A stretch of 64,000 nt of DNA from Bin87 sp965220095 (GCA_965220095.1 OZ244805.1:4288609-4352608), one strand, 5' to 3'. Shown: positions 1 to 8,199, numbered from the stretch's first letter. Program-made: numbers and translations. The notes: generated from the letters alone by a model not told the origin.

Positions 1-1057
1 CATCCTCCGGCGGTGTCGCCGCGAAAACCGCCTGCAGACGGTCCAGCCCGAACTCCTCGCTGTCGCCGTTCATCGCCTCGGTAACGCCGTCGGTATAGAG
101 AAACAGCGTGTCGCCGGGAGCCAGCGCCGCCGTCTGCTGCTCATACTCGAGCCCCGACACCAGGCCAAGAGCAACCCCGCCCGTCATCGGCAACGTTTCC
201 GAACTCCCGTCCGCGTGAACCACCAGCGGCGGATTGTGCCCCCCGTTGGCGTAGGTAAACCGCCCCGTCGCCGGGTCATAGACCACGTAGAACACCGTTA
301 CGAACATCGCGGTTTCGTTGCCTTCCAGCAGCAGATCGTTCACCTCCGCCAGCACCTCGCCCGGTCCCACGTTGCCAATCGCCGCCCCTTTCAACAGCGT
401 GCGGCACGACATCATCATCAGCGCCGCCGGCACCCCCTTGTCCGAAACATCCGCGATGGCAAGGCCGATGCGCCCGTTTTCCAGCCGCATCACGTCATAA
501 AAATCGCCCCCCACATTGCGGGCCGGCTCCATATTGGCAAACACCCGGTAGGTGTCGCTCTGGGGAAATGCCGTCGGCAGAATGGACTGCTGCATCTGGC
601 TGGCAATGTCCAGTTCGTTCTGCAGCGCAACCAACTGATCCCGGGACGACAGCGCCTCCCGCCATTCCATCATATGGGTCAACGTGCGTTCGATGGTAAC
701 CCGCAAATCATCAAAATCCAGCGGCTTCGTAACAAAGTCGAACGCCCCCCGATTCATCGCCGTCCGGATGTTCTTCATATCGCCGTAGGCGGATATGATT
801 ACCGACCGGATGTTGGGGTCAACGCTGGGAATCTGTTCCAGTAGTGTCAGCCCGTCCATCTCCGGCATATTGATGTCGGTAACTACCATGTCGATATCCC
901 GGTCCTGGCTCAACCGCTCCAGGGCTTCCACGCCGGTGCCGGCAAATACCAACTCGTAACGGCCCGCCCTGATGTCCCGCCGCATCCGTTGACGAAACAA
1001 CGGCTCGACGTCATCCTCGTCGTCGACCACCAGAATCTTGTAGGTTCTTTCAGTCAT
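1..1057 (-). CDS. Response regulator with SpoIIE/PP2C phosphatase domain (partial, runs off the window start)
   Basis: About 352 codons are visible from an ATG at 1057. The N-terminus is a CheY-like receiver: acidic pair in ILVVDDEDD, phospho-acceptor Asp in VVTDINMPEMDG, and the conserved Lys in FVTKPLD. A linker with AMNRG and ALQNELDIASQMQQ leads to a SpoIIE/RsbU-type PP2C domain with GGDFYDV, AIADVSDKG and LYTDGVTEAMN metal-binding Asp motifs. Proteins of this kind dephosphorylate STAS-domain anti-sigma antagonists in response to phosphorelay input. The STAS gene immediately upstream on the same strand is the likely substrate (inference). The C-terminus lies outside the window. Confidence 0.9.
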   Translation of the reverse strand, partial: MTERTYKILVVDDEDDVEPLFRQRMRRDIRAGRYELVFAGTGVEALERLSQDRDIDMVVTDINMPEMDGLTLLEQIPSVDPNIRSVIISAYGDMKNIRTAMNRGAFDFVTKPLDFDDLRVTIERTLTHMMEWREALSSRDQLVALQNELDIASQMQQSILPTAFPQSDTYRVFANMEPARNVGGDFYDVMRLENGRIGLAIADVSDKGVPAALMMMSCRTLLKGAAIGNVGPGEVLAEVNDLLLEGNETAMFVTVFYVVYDPATGRFTYANGGHNPPLVVHADGSSETLPMTGGVALGLVSGLEYEQQTAALAPGDTLFLYTDGVTEAMNGDSEEFGLDRLQAVFAATPPED

Positions 1058-1137
1058 TCCCGGTTACCGCTCGAAAAGCGGCCGGCGGAGCTATTTACCA
1101 AGTCCGGCGCCGGCCTTGCCGCAGCGTTCAAAACCGA

Positions 1138-1476
1138 TCAGCCCCGCAGGGCGGCAATCGCATCCGGCACATTGCCGTGAACCGGAATAATCTTGTCAAA
1201 ACCGCTGATCTCGAATATCTCCCGCACCGACTCCGACAAGGAACACACCGCGAAATTCGCCTGCTGTCTCTGCAACGCTTTCGCCGTCAGCAAAATCACC
1301 CGCAGCCCGGCGCTGCTGATGTAAACCAGCCGCTGCAAATCAAGAATAACCGTGCGGTCGGTTTCTTCCACCGCAGATTCCAGGTCGTTTTGGAATTCTC
1401 TGGCGTTGACCCCGTCCACCCTCTCTTCCGCCGTCGCAATTAACGTCACGCCATCCCGTTCAGTCTTGATCGCCAT
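1138..1476 (-). CDS. STAS-domain anti-sigma factor antagonist (SpoIIAA/RsbV-like)
   Basis: A 112-residue single-domain protein, the usual size for SpoIIAA/RsbV. The signature ISSAGLRVIL (about residues 53-62) contains the serine that is phosphorylated by the cognate anti-sigma kinase in this family. It lies 80 bp upstream of, and on the same strand as, the receiver-SpoIIE phosphatase, so the two probably form a partner-switching module. No anti-sigma kinase of the RsbW type is visible in the window; it may lie beyond position 1 or elsewhere. The target sigma factor or output is unknown. Confidence 0.88.
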   Translation of the reverse strand: MAIKTERDGVTLIATAEERVDGVNAREFQNDLESAVEETDRTVILDLQRLVYISSAGLRVILLTAKALQRQQANFAVCSLSESVREIFEISGFDKIIPVHGNVPDAIAALRG

Positions 1477-1549
1477 CTAACCTACCTGCCATAGTCACGT
1501 TTCGGCTAGCAACATCGGTATCCCGACGCTTCCAGAGTCCAGATTCACT

Positions 1550-1626
1550 TGGTGGGCCTGGATGGACTCGAACCAACGACCTCAGTCTTATCAGGACTGC
1601 GCTCTAACCGCCTGAGCTACAGGCCC
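1550..1626 (-). tRNA. tRNA-Ile (anticodon GAT), CCA encoded
   Basis: Read on the minus strand, a full cloverleaf can be drawn: acceptor GGGCCTG paired with CAGGCCC, D stem GCTC/GAGC, anticodon stem CAGTC/GACTG with loop CTGATAA (anticodon GAT), and TTCGAGT T-loop. One T-T mismatch is seen in the T stem. The 3' CCA is encoded at 1550-1552. Confidence 0.93.
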
Positions 1627-1703
1627 ACATACGTCTAACTTATCAAACTTACCCAACCAGCGCAACCACACCACCTTTCAATCTTTCAACACCAAATTTT
1701 AAA

Positions 1704-1766
1704 CCCCCTCTCCCTCGACGGGAGAGGGCTGGAGCCTGCCCCGTACTTGATACGAGGGTGAGGGGG
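1704..1766. repeat. Dispersed GGGAGAGGG-type palindromic repeat with embedded GTACTTGATAC palindrome
   Basis: CCCTCTCCC and GGGAGAGGG arms are followed by a run ending GGGTGAGGGGG. Related copies occur at 18530-18630, 19946-20110 and 30560-30595. This copy also contains the sequence CCTGCCCCGTACTTGATACG, the same short palindrome that interrupts transposase genes at 25.5 and 58.5-58.8 kb. Confidence 0.75.
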
Positions 1767-1850
1767 AACTCTAAAAGCGAAAACCCGATCTTCCTATGGA
1801 TCAATGCAAAAACCCGTCCCCTCACTCCCTGAGCAGGCAAATTCCCTTCC

Positions 1851-1879
1851 TTGACCCGCCACATCGCCTATGCTAGCCT
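1851..1879 (+). promoter_or_regulatory. Probable sigma-70 promoter of the RNase P RNA gene
   Basis: TTGACC at 1851-1856 and TAGCCT at 1874-1879 are separated by 17 bp. The predicted start, 7-8 bp downstream, coincides with the 5' strand of helix P1 of the RNA. Confidence 0.55.
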
Positions 1880-1886
1880 CGCATCA

Positions 1887-2351
1887 GGAGAACGCCGGAA
1901 CGGCCGGGTGGCCGCCGCGAGACGGCAATCGTTTCGGGGAGGAAAGTCCGGGCTCCACCGGACAGGGTGCTGGGTAACTCCCAGGCGTTGCTGCGCGCAA
2001 GCCTAGCGGCGACGGACAGTGGCACAGAAACATACCGCCGGCTACGGCCTCGGTCGCAATCGGCAAGGGTGAAATCGGACGGTAAGAGCGTCCGGCCGGG
2101 TGCGGCGACGCACCGGCGGCCAAACCCCACCTGGAGCAAGGCCAAATAGGGGGACTATGAGTGTCCGGCTCGTCCCCGGGTTGGCCGCTCGACCCCAGCG
2201 GCAACGCTGCCCGCAATCCGGCTCACACCGGCTGGCGGGGGCCTCGGCTAACACCGGAGCAGGGCTAGATAGATGGCCACCATCCCGTCCGCTCTTGAAA
2301 AAGGGCCGGGCGGAATACAGAACCCGGCTTACAGGCCGCCCGGCATTCTCT
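1887..2351 (+). ncRNA. rnpB: RNase P RNA, bacterial type A
   Basis: The catalytic RNA that trims tRNA 5' leaders. The universal block GAGGAAAGTCCGGGCTCC lies near 1938, followed by the CAGGGTGCTGGGTAACTCCCAGG stem-loop region; AGATAGATGGCCACC and the 3' block GAATACAGAACCCGGCTTAC lie near 2270-2332. The ends pair as helix P1: GAGAACGCCG at 1888-1897 with CGGCATTCTC at 2341-2350. The length of about 465 nt is on the long side for type A, mostly from GC-rich helices in the middle. Open frames across this stretch on both strands are shadows. Confidence 0.95.
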
Positions 2352-2371
2352 CATTCATCTCCACTCCCGTA

Positions 2372-2406
2372 AAAATCCTGTCCATCCTGTTCATCCCTGC
2401 AAAAAC
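2372..2406. repeat. Dispersed ATCCTGTCCATCC...TGCAAAAA repeat upstream of a start codon
   Basis: A short sequence of the form AAATCCTGTCCATCC...TGCAAAAA. Similar copies lie at 4723-4746 (directly before the 4749 start) and 13131-13152 (before the 13188 start). Each copy stands just 5' of a + strand gene. Confidence 0.6.
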
Positions 2407-2424
2407 CACCAACGGAGGGTCAAA

Positions 2425-3198
2425 ATGGTCAGAACCAACCGGGCCAAAGCCAAACTCCTTGAAGGCCAAATCGCCGTCGGCGGCAGCATCAACTTCTACG
2501 CCCCCATCCTCGTCGAAATGTACGGCGTCCTCGGCTTCGATTGGGTCTGGATCGATTGCGAACACGGTTCTTCCAACGACTCCGAATCCGAGAACATGAT
2601 TCGGGCCGCCGAGTTGCACAACATTACGCCGGTGGTGCGTGTTCCCAACGCCCAGCCGTCCACCCTGCTGCGTTTCCTCGACCGGGGCGCCCAGGGCCTC
2701 ATCGTGCCCCACGTCAACAACCGCGCCGAGGCCGAAGCCGTGGCCCAAGCCTCCCACTACTATCCCATGGGCGACCGCAGCAGCTCCACCGGCGGACGCA
2801 CCAACCGCCTCGGCAGCGGCCTGCCGCCCACCGAATACTACGAAGCCGCCAACCGTGAAACGCTCGTTATCGCCATGGTCGAAACCCCCGAGGCCGTTGC
2901 CAATGTGCGCGACATCGCCAGCGTAAACGGCGTGGATGCCATCCTGGTCGGCAGCAGCGACCTCACCCAGGCCATGAGTATGCCGCCCCAGGCCGATGTG
3001 GACGCCGCCATCGACCAGGTCATAGACGGCACGCTGGCAGAGGGCAAAATCATCGGCGTCGCCGGCGCCGGCATGACCGTCGACAATGTAGGCCGCTTCC
3101 AGGAATTCGCCAGCCGGGGCGTCCATCTGATGTCGGTCAACATCCAGGATTTTGTCCGCCAGAGCGCCACCCGTTTCCTGGCCGACATCCGGGCCTAG
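2425..3198 (+). CDS. HpcH/HpaI aldolase / citrate lyase family protein
   Basis: A 257-residue class II pyruvate-dependent aldolase of the HpcH/HpaI (2,4-dihydroxyhept-2-ene-1,7-dioate aldolase) fold, usual length 250-260. Family landmarks are WIDCEHGSSND (about residues 39-49), the GAQGLIVPHVNN segment, the metal-binding Glu in AMVETPEAV and the Asp in LVGSSDLTQAM. These enzymes cleave or form C-C bonds between pyruvate and aldehydes; the actual substrate cannot be told. The start is set by GGAGG six bases before ATG 2425. It heads a same-strand catabolic block that continues with a TPP decarboxylase pair. Confidence 0.9.
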   Translation: MVRTNRAKAKLLEGQIAVGGSINFYAPILVEMYGVLGFDWVWIDCEHGSSNDSESENMIRAAELHNITPVVRVPNAQPSTLLRFLDRGAQGLIVPHVNNRAEAEAVAQASHYYPMGDRSSSTGGRTNRLGSGLPPTEYYEAANRETLVIAMVETPEAVANVRDIASVNGVDAILVGSSDLTQAMSMPPQADVDAAIDQVIDGTLAEGKIIGVAGAGMTVDNVGRFQEFASRGVHLMSVNIQDFVRQSATRFLADIRA

Positions 3199-3463
3199 CC
3201 TCCAGCACCTCCGCTATCACCAGCACACCGCCCCAATCCCGCCGCCCCGTGAGCACACCCCCGCAACCTGAGCACACCGCCGCAACGTGTCAATCCCGCC
3301 GCCCCGTTCGTCCTGAGCCTGTCGAAGGACCGTCCTCCTCTGTCATCGCGAGCGCAGCGCGGCAATCTCGTTTTGACGCCAGACTCGCCGGTTGTAACGA
3401 CTTACCAACGTCGTTAAACTCCCCTCAACAAATCCCGCAGTCGCCGAACTCCAGGACACGAAC
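3199..3463. repeat. Gene-free gap filled with short dispersed repeats
   Basis: No gene seen. It holds GAGCACACC...CCGCCGCCCC tandem-like units (3210-3305), a copy of the widespread GTCCTGAGCCTGTCGAAGGA repeat at about 3310-3330, and a REP-like GCGAGCGCAGCGCGGCAATC block at about 3347-3366. Confidence 0.6.
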
Positions 3464-3988
3464 ATGGTCTCCCCTACCACCGCCTACCGCACCGACGCCT
3501 GCGCCGCCGTCATCGCCGGACTCGAAAACATCGGCGTCGAGTTCGTCATCCACATCCCCGACAGCTTCGGCGCGCCCGTCGTCTCTCATTTCGAGGCCGC
3601 CGACGGCGTTCGCTGCTTCCCCGTCGCTCGCGAGGAGGAGGGCATCGGCATCCTCTCCGGCCTGGCCATGTCGGGACGCAAGGGCGTAATGTTCATCCAG
3701 GACGTTGGCCTGGGCAACTCCATGGTTGCCCTCACGACCTTTGCCATGGCTTACCATATGCCCATGCTCATCCTGGCCATCCGTCGTGGCGGCTTCGGCG
3801 AATTCAACGCCGCCGTCCACAACTACTCCGAAACCGCCCTCGAAATGGTAGAGTCCATGAAAATCAAGGCATCCGCCCTCGATTACCGAGTCCCCTTCGA
3901 CCAGTGGCCCAACGTCATCAAATCCGCCTACGACTACGCCCAAATGACCCGCCGCCCCATAGTAGTATTCCTCAACCTGAAAGACTGA
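3464..3988 (+). CDS. TPP-dependent decarboxylase, pyrimidine-binding (N-terminal) subunit, ComD-like
   Basis: A 174-residue protein matching the TPP_enzyme_N half of sulfopyruvate/phosphonopyruvate decarboxylases. The conserved Glu that activates the cofactor is in the AREEEGIGILSGLAMSGRKG stretch (about residues 55-74), followed by FIQDVGLGNSMVAL. The matching PP-binding half is a separate gene at 4749, so the enzyme is the split alpha/beta kind, as in ComD/ComE. The likely reaction is decarboxylation of a 3-substituted pyruvate, but the substrate is not deducible. A nuclease-like gene now separates the two subunits, which is unusual since such pairs are normally adjacent. Confidence 0.85.
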   Translation: MVSPTTAYRTDACAAVIAGLENIGVEFVIHIPDSFGAPVVSHFEAADGVRCFPVAREEEGIGILSGLAMSGRKGVMFIQDVGLGNSMVALTTFAMAYHMPMLILAIRRGGFGEFNAAVHNYSETALEMVESMKIKASALDYRVPFDQWPNVIKSAYDYAQMTRRPIVVFLNLKD

Positions 3989-4031
3989 ACCCGGATGTGG
4001 TCCCAGCAATGTAGTGCTAAGAAGTGTTCCT

Positions 4032-4660
4032 ATGTCATTTAGCGACATCAGACGCGCCGTCAGGCGTGCCAGAGAAAACATCAAAAGCCAGCGTAACTTA
4101 CTGGAAAACAGCGAGGCGCAAACCCGCATCGTGCTGATAGACCCTGTGCTTCGCGCCGTTGGATGGGACACAAGCAACCCCGCTATGGTGCGCTCGGAGT
4201 ATGGTGCAAACGGCGGATTCGTCGATTACGCTTTGCTGAACCCGGAAACAGAAAGCCCATTGATAATCGTCGAGACAAAAAGTTGGGAGAGGTCTACTTG
4301 GAGCAGTTCATCCCACAGATTGCAGGCTATTCTGAGGGGGAAGAATCCAGTGTACAGTATGGCGTCATAACCAACGGCAATATGTGGCGCGTGTTCGAGG
4401 GCGGGGCCGGATTTATGAACAACATAATGGCAATCTCCATGACTGGCGACACCGACGACAAGTGCGTCGCAGAACTGGCTAGACTATTAACTCCACCGGC
4501 TTATGCTGCATCTCGCAGTCCTGGCGAAAGAAGTTCACGATATGGTCCGCCATCACGAGGAATACCTACAACCCCTCCGTTGTTAGGCGGAGCTTACGGC
4601 CCGCTCTTTCCCAATGTAGACATCAACCGCAGTAGGTCATCTCAATCAGATACAGAGTAA
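4032..4660 (+). pseudogene. Nuclease-like protein (HsdR N-terminal type), frameshifted
   Basis: The frame starting MSFSDIRRAVRRARENIK (ATG 4032) carries GFVDYALLNPE...LIIVETK, a PD-(D/E)XK pattern like the N-terminal domain of type I restriction HsdR and related small nucleases. At an A-run near 4277 the homology moves to the frame ending at 4660 (LGEVYLEQFIPQIAGYSEGEE, then QYGVITNGNMWRVFE). Restoring one A in the run would rejoin the halves, so this is a one-base loss, a sequencing error, or possibly slippage. The last 50 or so codons are not family-like. It lies between the alpha and beta genes of the TPP enzyme and so looks inserted. Confidence 0.65.
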
Positions 4661-4722
4661 CCGCTTCCCGTTATCGTAGGCATCAACCTGCAAACGCTCT
4701 CTGGCAAAACCACCTGCTCATC

Positions 4723-4746
4723 AAATCCTGTCCATCCATGCAAAAA
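4723..4746. repeat. Dispersed ATCCTGTCCATCC repeat, second copy
   Basis: AAATCCTGTCCATCCATGCA plus an A-run, abutting the ATG at 4749. The downstream gene has no clear Shine-Dalgarno sequence of its own because this repeat occupies that position. Confidence 0.55.
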
Positions 4747-4748
4747 AC

Positions 4749-5342
4749 ATGACCACCCCACGCATCGATGCCCTCCAAACCATCTCCGCCGAGTTCGCCG
4801 CCGAACCGGTGGTCGTAACCTGCGGCTCCACCAGCCGCGAGCTGGCCGACCTGGACCGGCGTCCTAACCACCTCTACGTCGTCGATTCAATGGGCCTCGT
4901 TAGCAGCATCCTGCTTGGCCTCAGCCTCGGCCTCGAATCCGCCGGACACCGCCCGAGCCCCTATCGAAAAATCGTCGGCGTAGAGGGCGACGGCGGTATG
5001 CTGATGAACCTGAACGCCCTCACCAGCATCGGTTACCTACAACCGGATAACCTGCTGCTCATCGTGCTGGACAATCAGCAGTACGCCTCCACCGGCGGCC
5101 AGGCCACCTTCACCACTCACCTCGACCTCGCCGACATCGCCGGCTCCTGCAACCTCAAAGTCTGGCGCGCCGACGACCTCGAAACCCTCCAGCAATCGCT
5201 AACCGAAGCAGCCAACACCCCAGGCCCCGCCTTCGTCCACATGAAAATCGCCCCCGGCAACGCATCAGGAATCCCTCTGCTGCTGGATGACCCAGTTACT
5301 CTGGGACATTCCTTCACCCAGTGGCTGGCAACGGTCAGCTAA
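4749..5342 (+). CDS. TPP-dependent decarboxylase, pyrophosphate-binding (C-terminal) subunit, ComE-like
   Basis: A 197-residue TPP_enzyme_C domain. The TPP/Mg motif begins GVEGDGGMLMNLNAL (about residues 77-91) and closes with LIVLDNQQYASTGGQ, matching the GDG-x(24-27)-NN pattern with a DNQ ending. It should pair with the 3464 gene to give an alpha/beta sulfopyruvate- or phosphonopyruvate-decarboxylase-like enzyme. Translation initiation is odd: the ATG directly follows a dispersed repeat and no good ribosome-binding site is visible. The length agrees with ComE-type subunits. Confidence 0.85.
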   Translation: MTTPRIDALQTISAEFAAEPVVVTCGSTSRELADLDRRPNHLYVVDSMGLVSSILLGLSLGLESAGHRPSPYRKIVGVEGDGGMLMNLNALTSIGYLQPDNLLLIVLDNQQYASTGGQATFTTHLDLADIAGSCNLKVWRADDLETLQQSLTEAANTPGPAFVHMKIAPGNASGIPLLLDDPVTLGHSFTQWLATVS

Positions 5343-5382
5343 CCAAACTTCCGTTATTACGACAAGGTCAGATCCTGACCGC

Positions 5383-5491
5383 CATTGCGAGGAGCATAGC
5401 GACGTGGCAATCCCGTTGCCGTAGCGACGTCGGTTCGCCGACGTATGTTCAACGTCATCGAGATTGCCACGTCGCTATGCTCCTCGCAATG
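5383..5491. repeat. Paired REP element with 30-bp perfect inverted repeats
   Basis: Arms at 5383-5412 and 5462-5491 are exact reverse complements, each of the CATTGCGAGGAGCATAGCG type, around a 49-bp loop that has its own palindrome (ACGTCGGTTCGCCGACGT). It lies between two same-strand genes, so the transcript would fold into a long hairpin. Single related units occur at 3347, 20128 and 30597. Confidence 0.8.
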
Positions 5492-5605
5492 ACAGATTAA
5501 AGTGGGTACCCGTGACCGACCATCCCCGGTTGCACCCGGCCCAACCGGGCCATATAATCATGCGTTGGCGGCACCCCCATACTTTGGCGCTCGGAGTTCA
5601 GCCTT

Positions 5606-6268
5606 TTGACCTACCTTGACCTGCATTGCCATTCCGTCGCATCCGACGATTCCCGCGCCACCGTTGAGCAGTACCTGAAGTGGATTAACGTCCTGCGCAA
5701 GCGCGGCTTCACCGTCGACGGCATCGTGCTCACCGAACACCGCCAGTACGATTTCGACGTGGACTACTCCCAGCTCGCCGACCGGTACGGCGTAATCGTC
5801 CTCAAGGGCGCCGAGCTTGACACCTGCTTCGGGCACATGCTCGTTTACAACATCACCCCCGGCCTCGCCAAAGACATCGATTTCGGCGACGTTAAAATGG
5901 ACGGACGCGAACTAATCAAGGCCGCTCGGCGCCACGGCGGCTACGTCGTGCCGGCGCATCCCGGGCGCTTTGGCATCGGCCTCGTCGAATACATGGCCCA
6001 GGGTGAGCAGTTTGACGACGTTTCAATCGTTGAACTCCTCAACGGCGGCAGCAAGCCTGAAGAGAACGTGCGCGGAGAGGAACTCTGCCAGCGCACCGGC
6101 TACCGCGGCACCGGCGGCAGCGACGCCCACCTCGCCAGCCACATCGGCCGCGTCGTCACCGAGTTCCAGGCCAACATCTCCACCAGCGAGCAACTCGTGG
6201 ACGCCCTCATCTCCGGCGCATTCCGCCCCGTCCGCATCGAAGATACCGCCGCCGCTCCCGTCAGCTAA
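5606..6268 (+). CDS. PHP-domain metal-dependent phosphoesterase-like protein
   Basis: A 220-residue PHP (polymerase and histidinol phosphatase) domain protein. Metal ligands are visible in order: LDLHCHS (HxH, residues 4-10), LTEHRQYDF, AHPGRFG and GTGGSDAHLASHIG. Stand-alone PHP proteins hydrolyse phosphate esters or are linked to tRNA/nucleotide metabolism; the substrate here is not known. The start is TTG at 5606 with GGAG about 10 bases upstream; no in-frame ATG lies near the N-terminal LDLHCHS motif, so TTG is preferred. It is followed after 22 bp by the MaoC-like pair. Confidence 0.85.
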   Translation: MTYLDLHCHSVASDDSRATVEQYLKWINVLRKRGFTVDGIVLTEHRQYDFDVDYSQLADRYGVIVLKGAELDTCFGHMLVYNITPGLAKDIDFGDVKMDGRELIKAARRHGGYVVPAHPGRFGIGLVEYMAQGEQFDDVSIVELLNGGSKPEENVRGEELCQRTGYRGTGGSDAHLASHIGRVVTEFQANISTSEQLVDALISGAFRPVRIEDTAAAPVS

Positions 6269-6290
6269 TCCAGCCCTTTGGAGCCATCCC

Positions 6291-6743
6291 ATGCCTACGC
6301 AGATCGACTACGACTACGACCACTCCCTCTACGGCGTCGAGCACGAATCCGGCCCCTTCGACGTTACACCAGAAATCATCACCACCTATACCCGCAGCGT
6401 CGGCGAGGACAACCCTATATTCACCGACGCCGACGCCGCCCGCAACGCCGGTTACGCCAACATCCTGGCCCCGCCCACGCTGTGCGCCCTCTTTGAGCGC
6501 GGCGAGCTGCCCGACATCAAGCTGCAATTCAAAGGACGCCAGTTCCACGGCGGCCAGCGCGTCGAACCCCGTGCGGCCATCGTCGCCGGCGACCGTCTCA
6601 CCGCCTCCTCCCACCTCAAGGACGTGTACACCAAGACCGGTCGCTCCGGCACCATGGTTCACGTCGTCTGGGAAACCACCTTCCGCAACCAGGACGGCGC
6701 CATCGTCGCCGAAGTCCAGCGCTCCCAGGTTGTTCGGGAGTGA
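6291..6743 (+). CDS. MaoC-like hotdog protein (FAS1-type dehydratase N-domain)
   Basis: A 150-residue hotdog-fold protein with FDVTPEIITTYTRSVGEDNPIFTDADAARNAGY, typical of the FAS1_DH/MaoC N-terminal family that hydrates enoyl-CoAs or dehydrates hydroxyacyl-CoAs. The usual catalytic pattern G-D-x-N-P-x-H-x-D reads G-E-D-N-P-I-F-T-D here, so the His is replaced by Phe. It is followed 8 bp later by a second MaoC-like gene, which suggests a two-subunit hydratase in which this chain binds the acyl-CoA. The start ATG 6291 has TTTGGAG upstream. Confidence 0.8.
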   Translation: MPTQIDYDYDHSLYGVEHESGPFDVTPEIITTYTRSVGEDNPIFTDADAARNAGYANILAPPTLCALFERGELPDIKLQFKGRQFHGGQRVEPRAAIVAGDRLTASSHLKDVYTKTGRSGTMVHVVWETTFRNQDGAIVAEVQRSQVVRE

Positions 6744-6750
6744 TGCTCTC

Positions 6751-7191
6751 ATGTCTCAACCCGCCAAACTATATTTCGAAGACACCGAACTCGGCGACGA
6801 AATTGGTCCCATCATCCTGTCGGTAACCGACGAACAGGTCATCGACTTCTGTTCCCTTTGGGGCAACCCACACCCCAACCGGTTCACCGACCAGGCCGAA
6901 GCCGAGCGCATCGGCCTCGCTGGTCCCATCGTCCCCGGCATCATGAGCATGGCCCTCGTTTCCCGGGCCCTCACCGACTGGGCTGGCCCCAACACCGTCG
7001 CCGACCTCGACCTCGTCTTTCGCGGTTCCGTTCCCCATAACGAACCCCTGCACGTCGGTTTCCAGGTTAGTGACACCAGCCAGGAAAACGGCGTCAATCA
7101 GATCCAGTGCGACATCACCATGACCGGCCCAGTTCCCGACCGGCCCTACATTATCGGTACCGCCCTGCTCAACCTGCCCTCCCGCGACTGA
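6751..7191 (+). CDS. MaoC-like dehydratase/hydratase subunit
   Basis: A 146-residue hotdog protein: an N-terminal FEDTELGDEIGPIILSVTDEQVIDFCSLWG, the NPHPNRFTDQAEA segment at the usual catalytic-loop position, then GLAGPIVPGIMSMALVSRAL (the overhang loop region). It is preceded by the FAS1-type partner with an 8-bp gap, so the two are almost certainly co-translated. The catalytic loop departs from G-D-x-N-P-x-H, as in the partner. The pair probably acts on a CoA thioester in the same pathway as the aldolase and decarboxylase upstream (inference). Confidence 0.8.
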   Translation: MSQPAKLYFEDTELGDEIGPIILSVTDEQVIDFCSLWGNPHPNRFTDQAEAERIGLAGPIVPGIMSMALVSRALTDWAGPNTVADLDLVFRGSVPHNEPLHVGFQVSDTSQENGVNQIQCDITMTGPVPDRPYIIGTALLNLPSRD

Positions 7192-7272
7192 CCAGCCATC
7201 GCCGTCCAAACCCGCTCCATCCGCCTGGAGGGACCGGGCCGGGTGCGGGCGCTGCGAGGGGAAAACGCAATC

Positions 7273-8199
7273 ATGCTGCACAAGCTCCGCCAAGTCGCCA
7301 TGATGGTCTCCGACCTGACCGATGGCATCGACCTCTATGGCCGCATCCTCGGCATGGCACCGTCGCGCACCGGTACGTTGCCCCAGTTCGGCCTCGACAA
7401 CGCCATTCTGCCCGCCGGCAACGGCACCTTCGTCGAGTTGCTGGCGCCGAGCCACGATGCCCCGGTTGAGACCTCCGCCGGCGCTCGCTTCCTCCAGCGT
7501 CGCGGCGAGGCGCCTTATCTCATTATTTTCGAGACCACCGAGTACGACCGACTCATCCCCCACCTGCGCGACATGGGCGTGCGCATCACCGGCGAAACCG
7601 AGCACGAGGGCTCCCGCTCCGCCTTCCTGCATCCCGCATCCTGCAACGGCGCCTTCCTGGAAATCGTCGAGGTAACCGACCCCGCCAATCCCTGGCCCGC
7701 CGCCGGCCCCGACTGGCAATCGAACGGCCACCAGCCCGCTACCTCCCAGCTCCGCCAGATGGCGGTAATCGTCAACGACCTGGACGCCGCCATCGACCAT
7801 TGGGCGCGCATGTTCGACCTGCAACCCACCCGGCGCTTCGAGATTAGCTTCACCGACCTGGAGATAGCCGTCCTTCCCCTGGCCGACCGGGAAACCTTCA
7901 TCGAACTCGCCCAGCCCACCAGCGCGGACTCGCCCTCCGGAAGGTTCCTGAACCGCTATGGCGAAGGCATCTACCTGACCATCTACCAGATTGCCGACTC
8001 CCTCGCCACCGACGCCTACCTGCAAACCCAGGACATCCGGTTCACCACCTCGCGCCGCACCGACAACTACGTCAACCTCGGCTTCAACAGCATCTGGCTG
8101 CATCCCGCCACCTTCAGGGGAGCCTTCACCCAACTGTCCCAGGTGCTCAGCCCCGACAACCCCTGGCCCCCGGCCGGCGATGACTGGTTCAGGCAATAG
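7273..8199 (+). CDS. Two-domain VOC (glyoxalase/bleomycin-resistance fold) protein
   Basis: 308 residues from ATG 7273, which has GAGGGGAAA upstream; a GTG at 7243 in frame would only add a poorly conserved lead. Two VOC modules are seen: the first starts MLHKLRQVAMMVSDLTDGIDLYGRILGM, the second LRQMAVIVNDLDAAIDHWARMFDLQP. Both end in similar LHPA(S/T)..GAFLEIVEV / GAFTQLSQV strands followed by DPANPWP or SPDNPWP, so the gene looks like an internal duplication. The family includes methylmalonyl-CoA epimerase and dioxygenases. Position after the MaoC pair hints at acyl-CoA chemistry, but no specific reaction can be assigned. Confidence 0.82.
   Translation: MLHKLRQVAMMVSDLTDGIDLYGRILGMAPSRTGTLPQFGLDNAILPAGNGTFVELLAPSHDAPVETSAGARFLQRRGEAPYLIIFETTEYDRLIPHLRDMGVRITGETEHEGSRSAFLHPASCNGAFLEIVEVTDPANPWPAAGPDWQSNGHQPATSQLRQMAVIVNDLDAAIDHWARMFDLQPTRRFEISFTDLEIAVLPLADRETFIELAQPTSADSPSGRFLNRYGEGIYLTIYQIADSLATDAYLQTQDIRFTTSRRTDNYVNLGFNSIWLHPATFRGAFTQLSQVLSPDNPWPPAGDDWFRQ

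Noticed and set aside
1884..2372. Several 60-110 residue frames on both strands
   Set aside because: They lie inside RNase P RNA, whose conserved blocks explain the sequence.
4277..4285. Programmed frameshifting in the nuclease-like gene
   Set aside because: The A-run is short and no stimulatory structure is evident; a simple base loss or sequence error is more likely.
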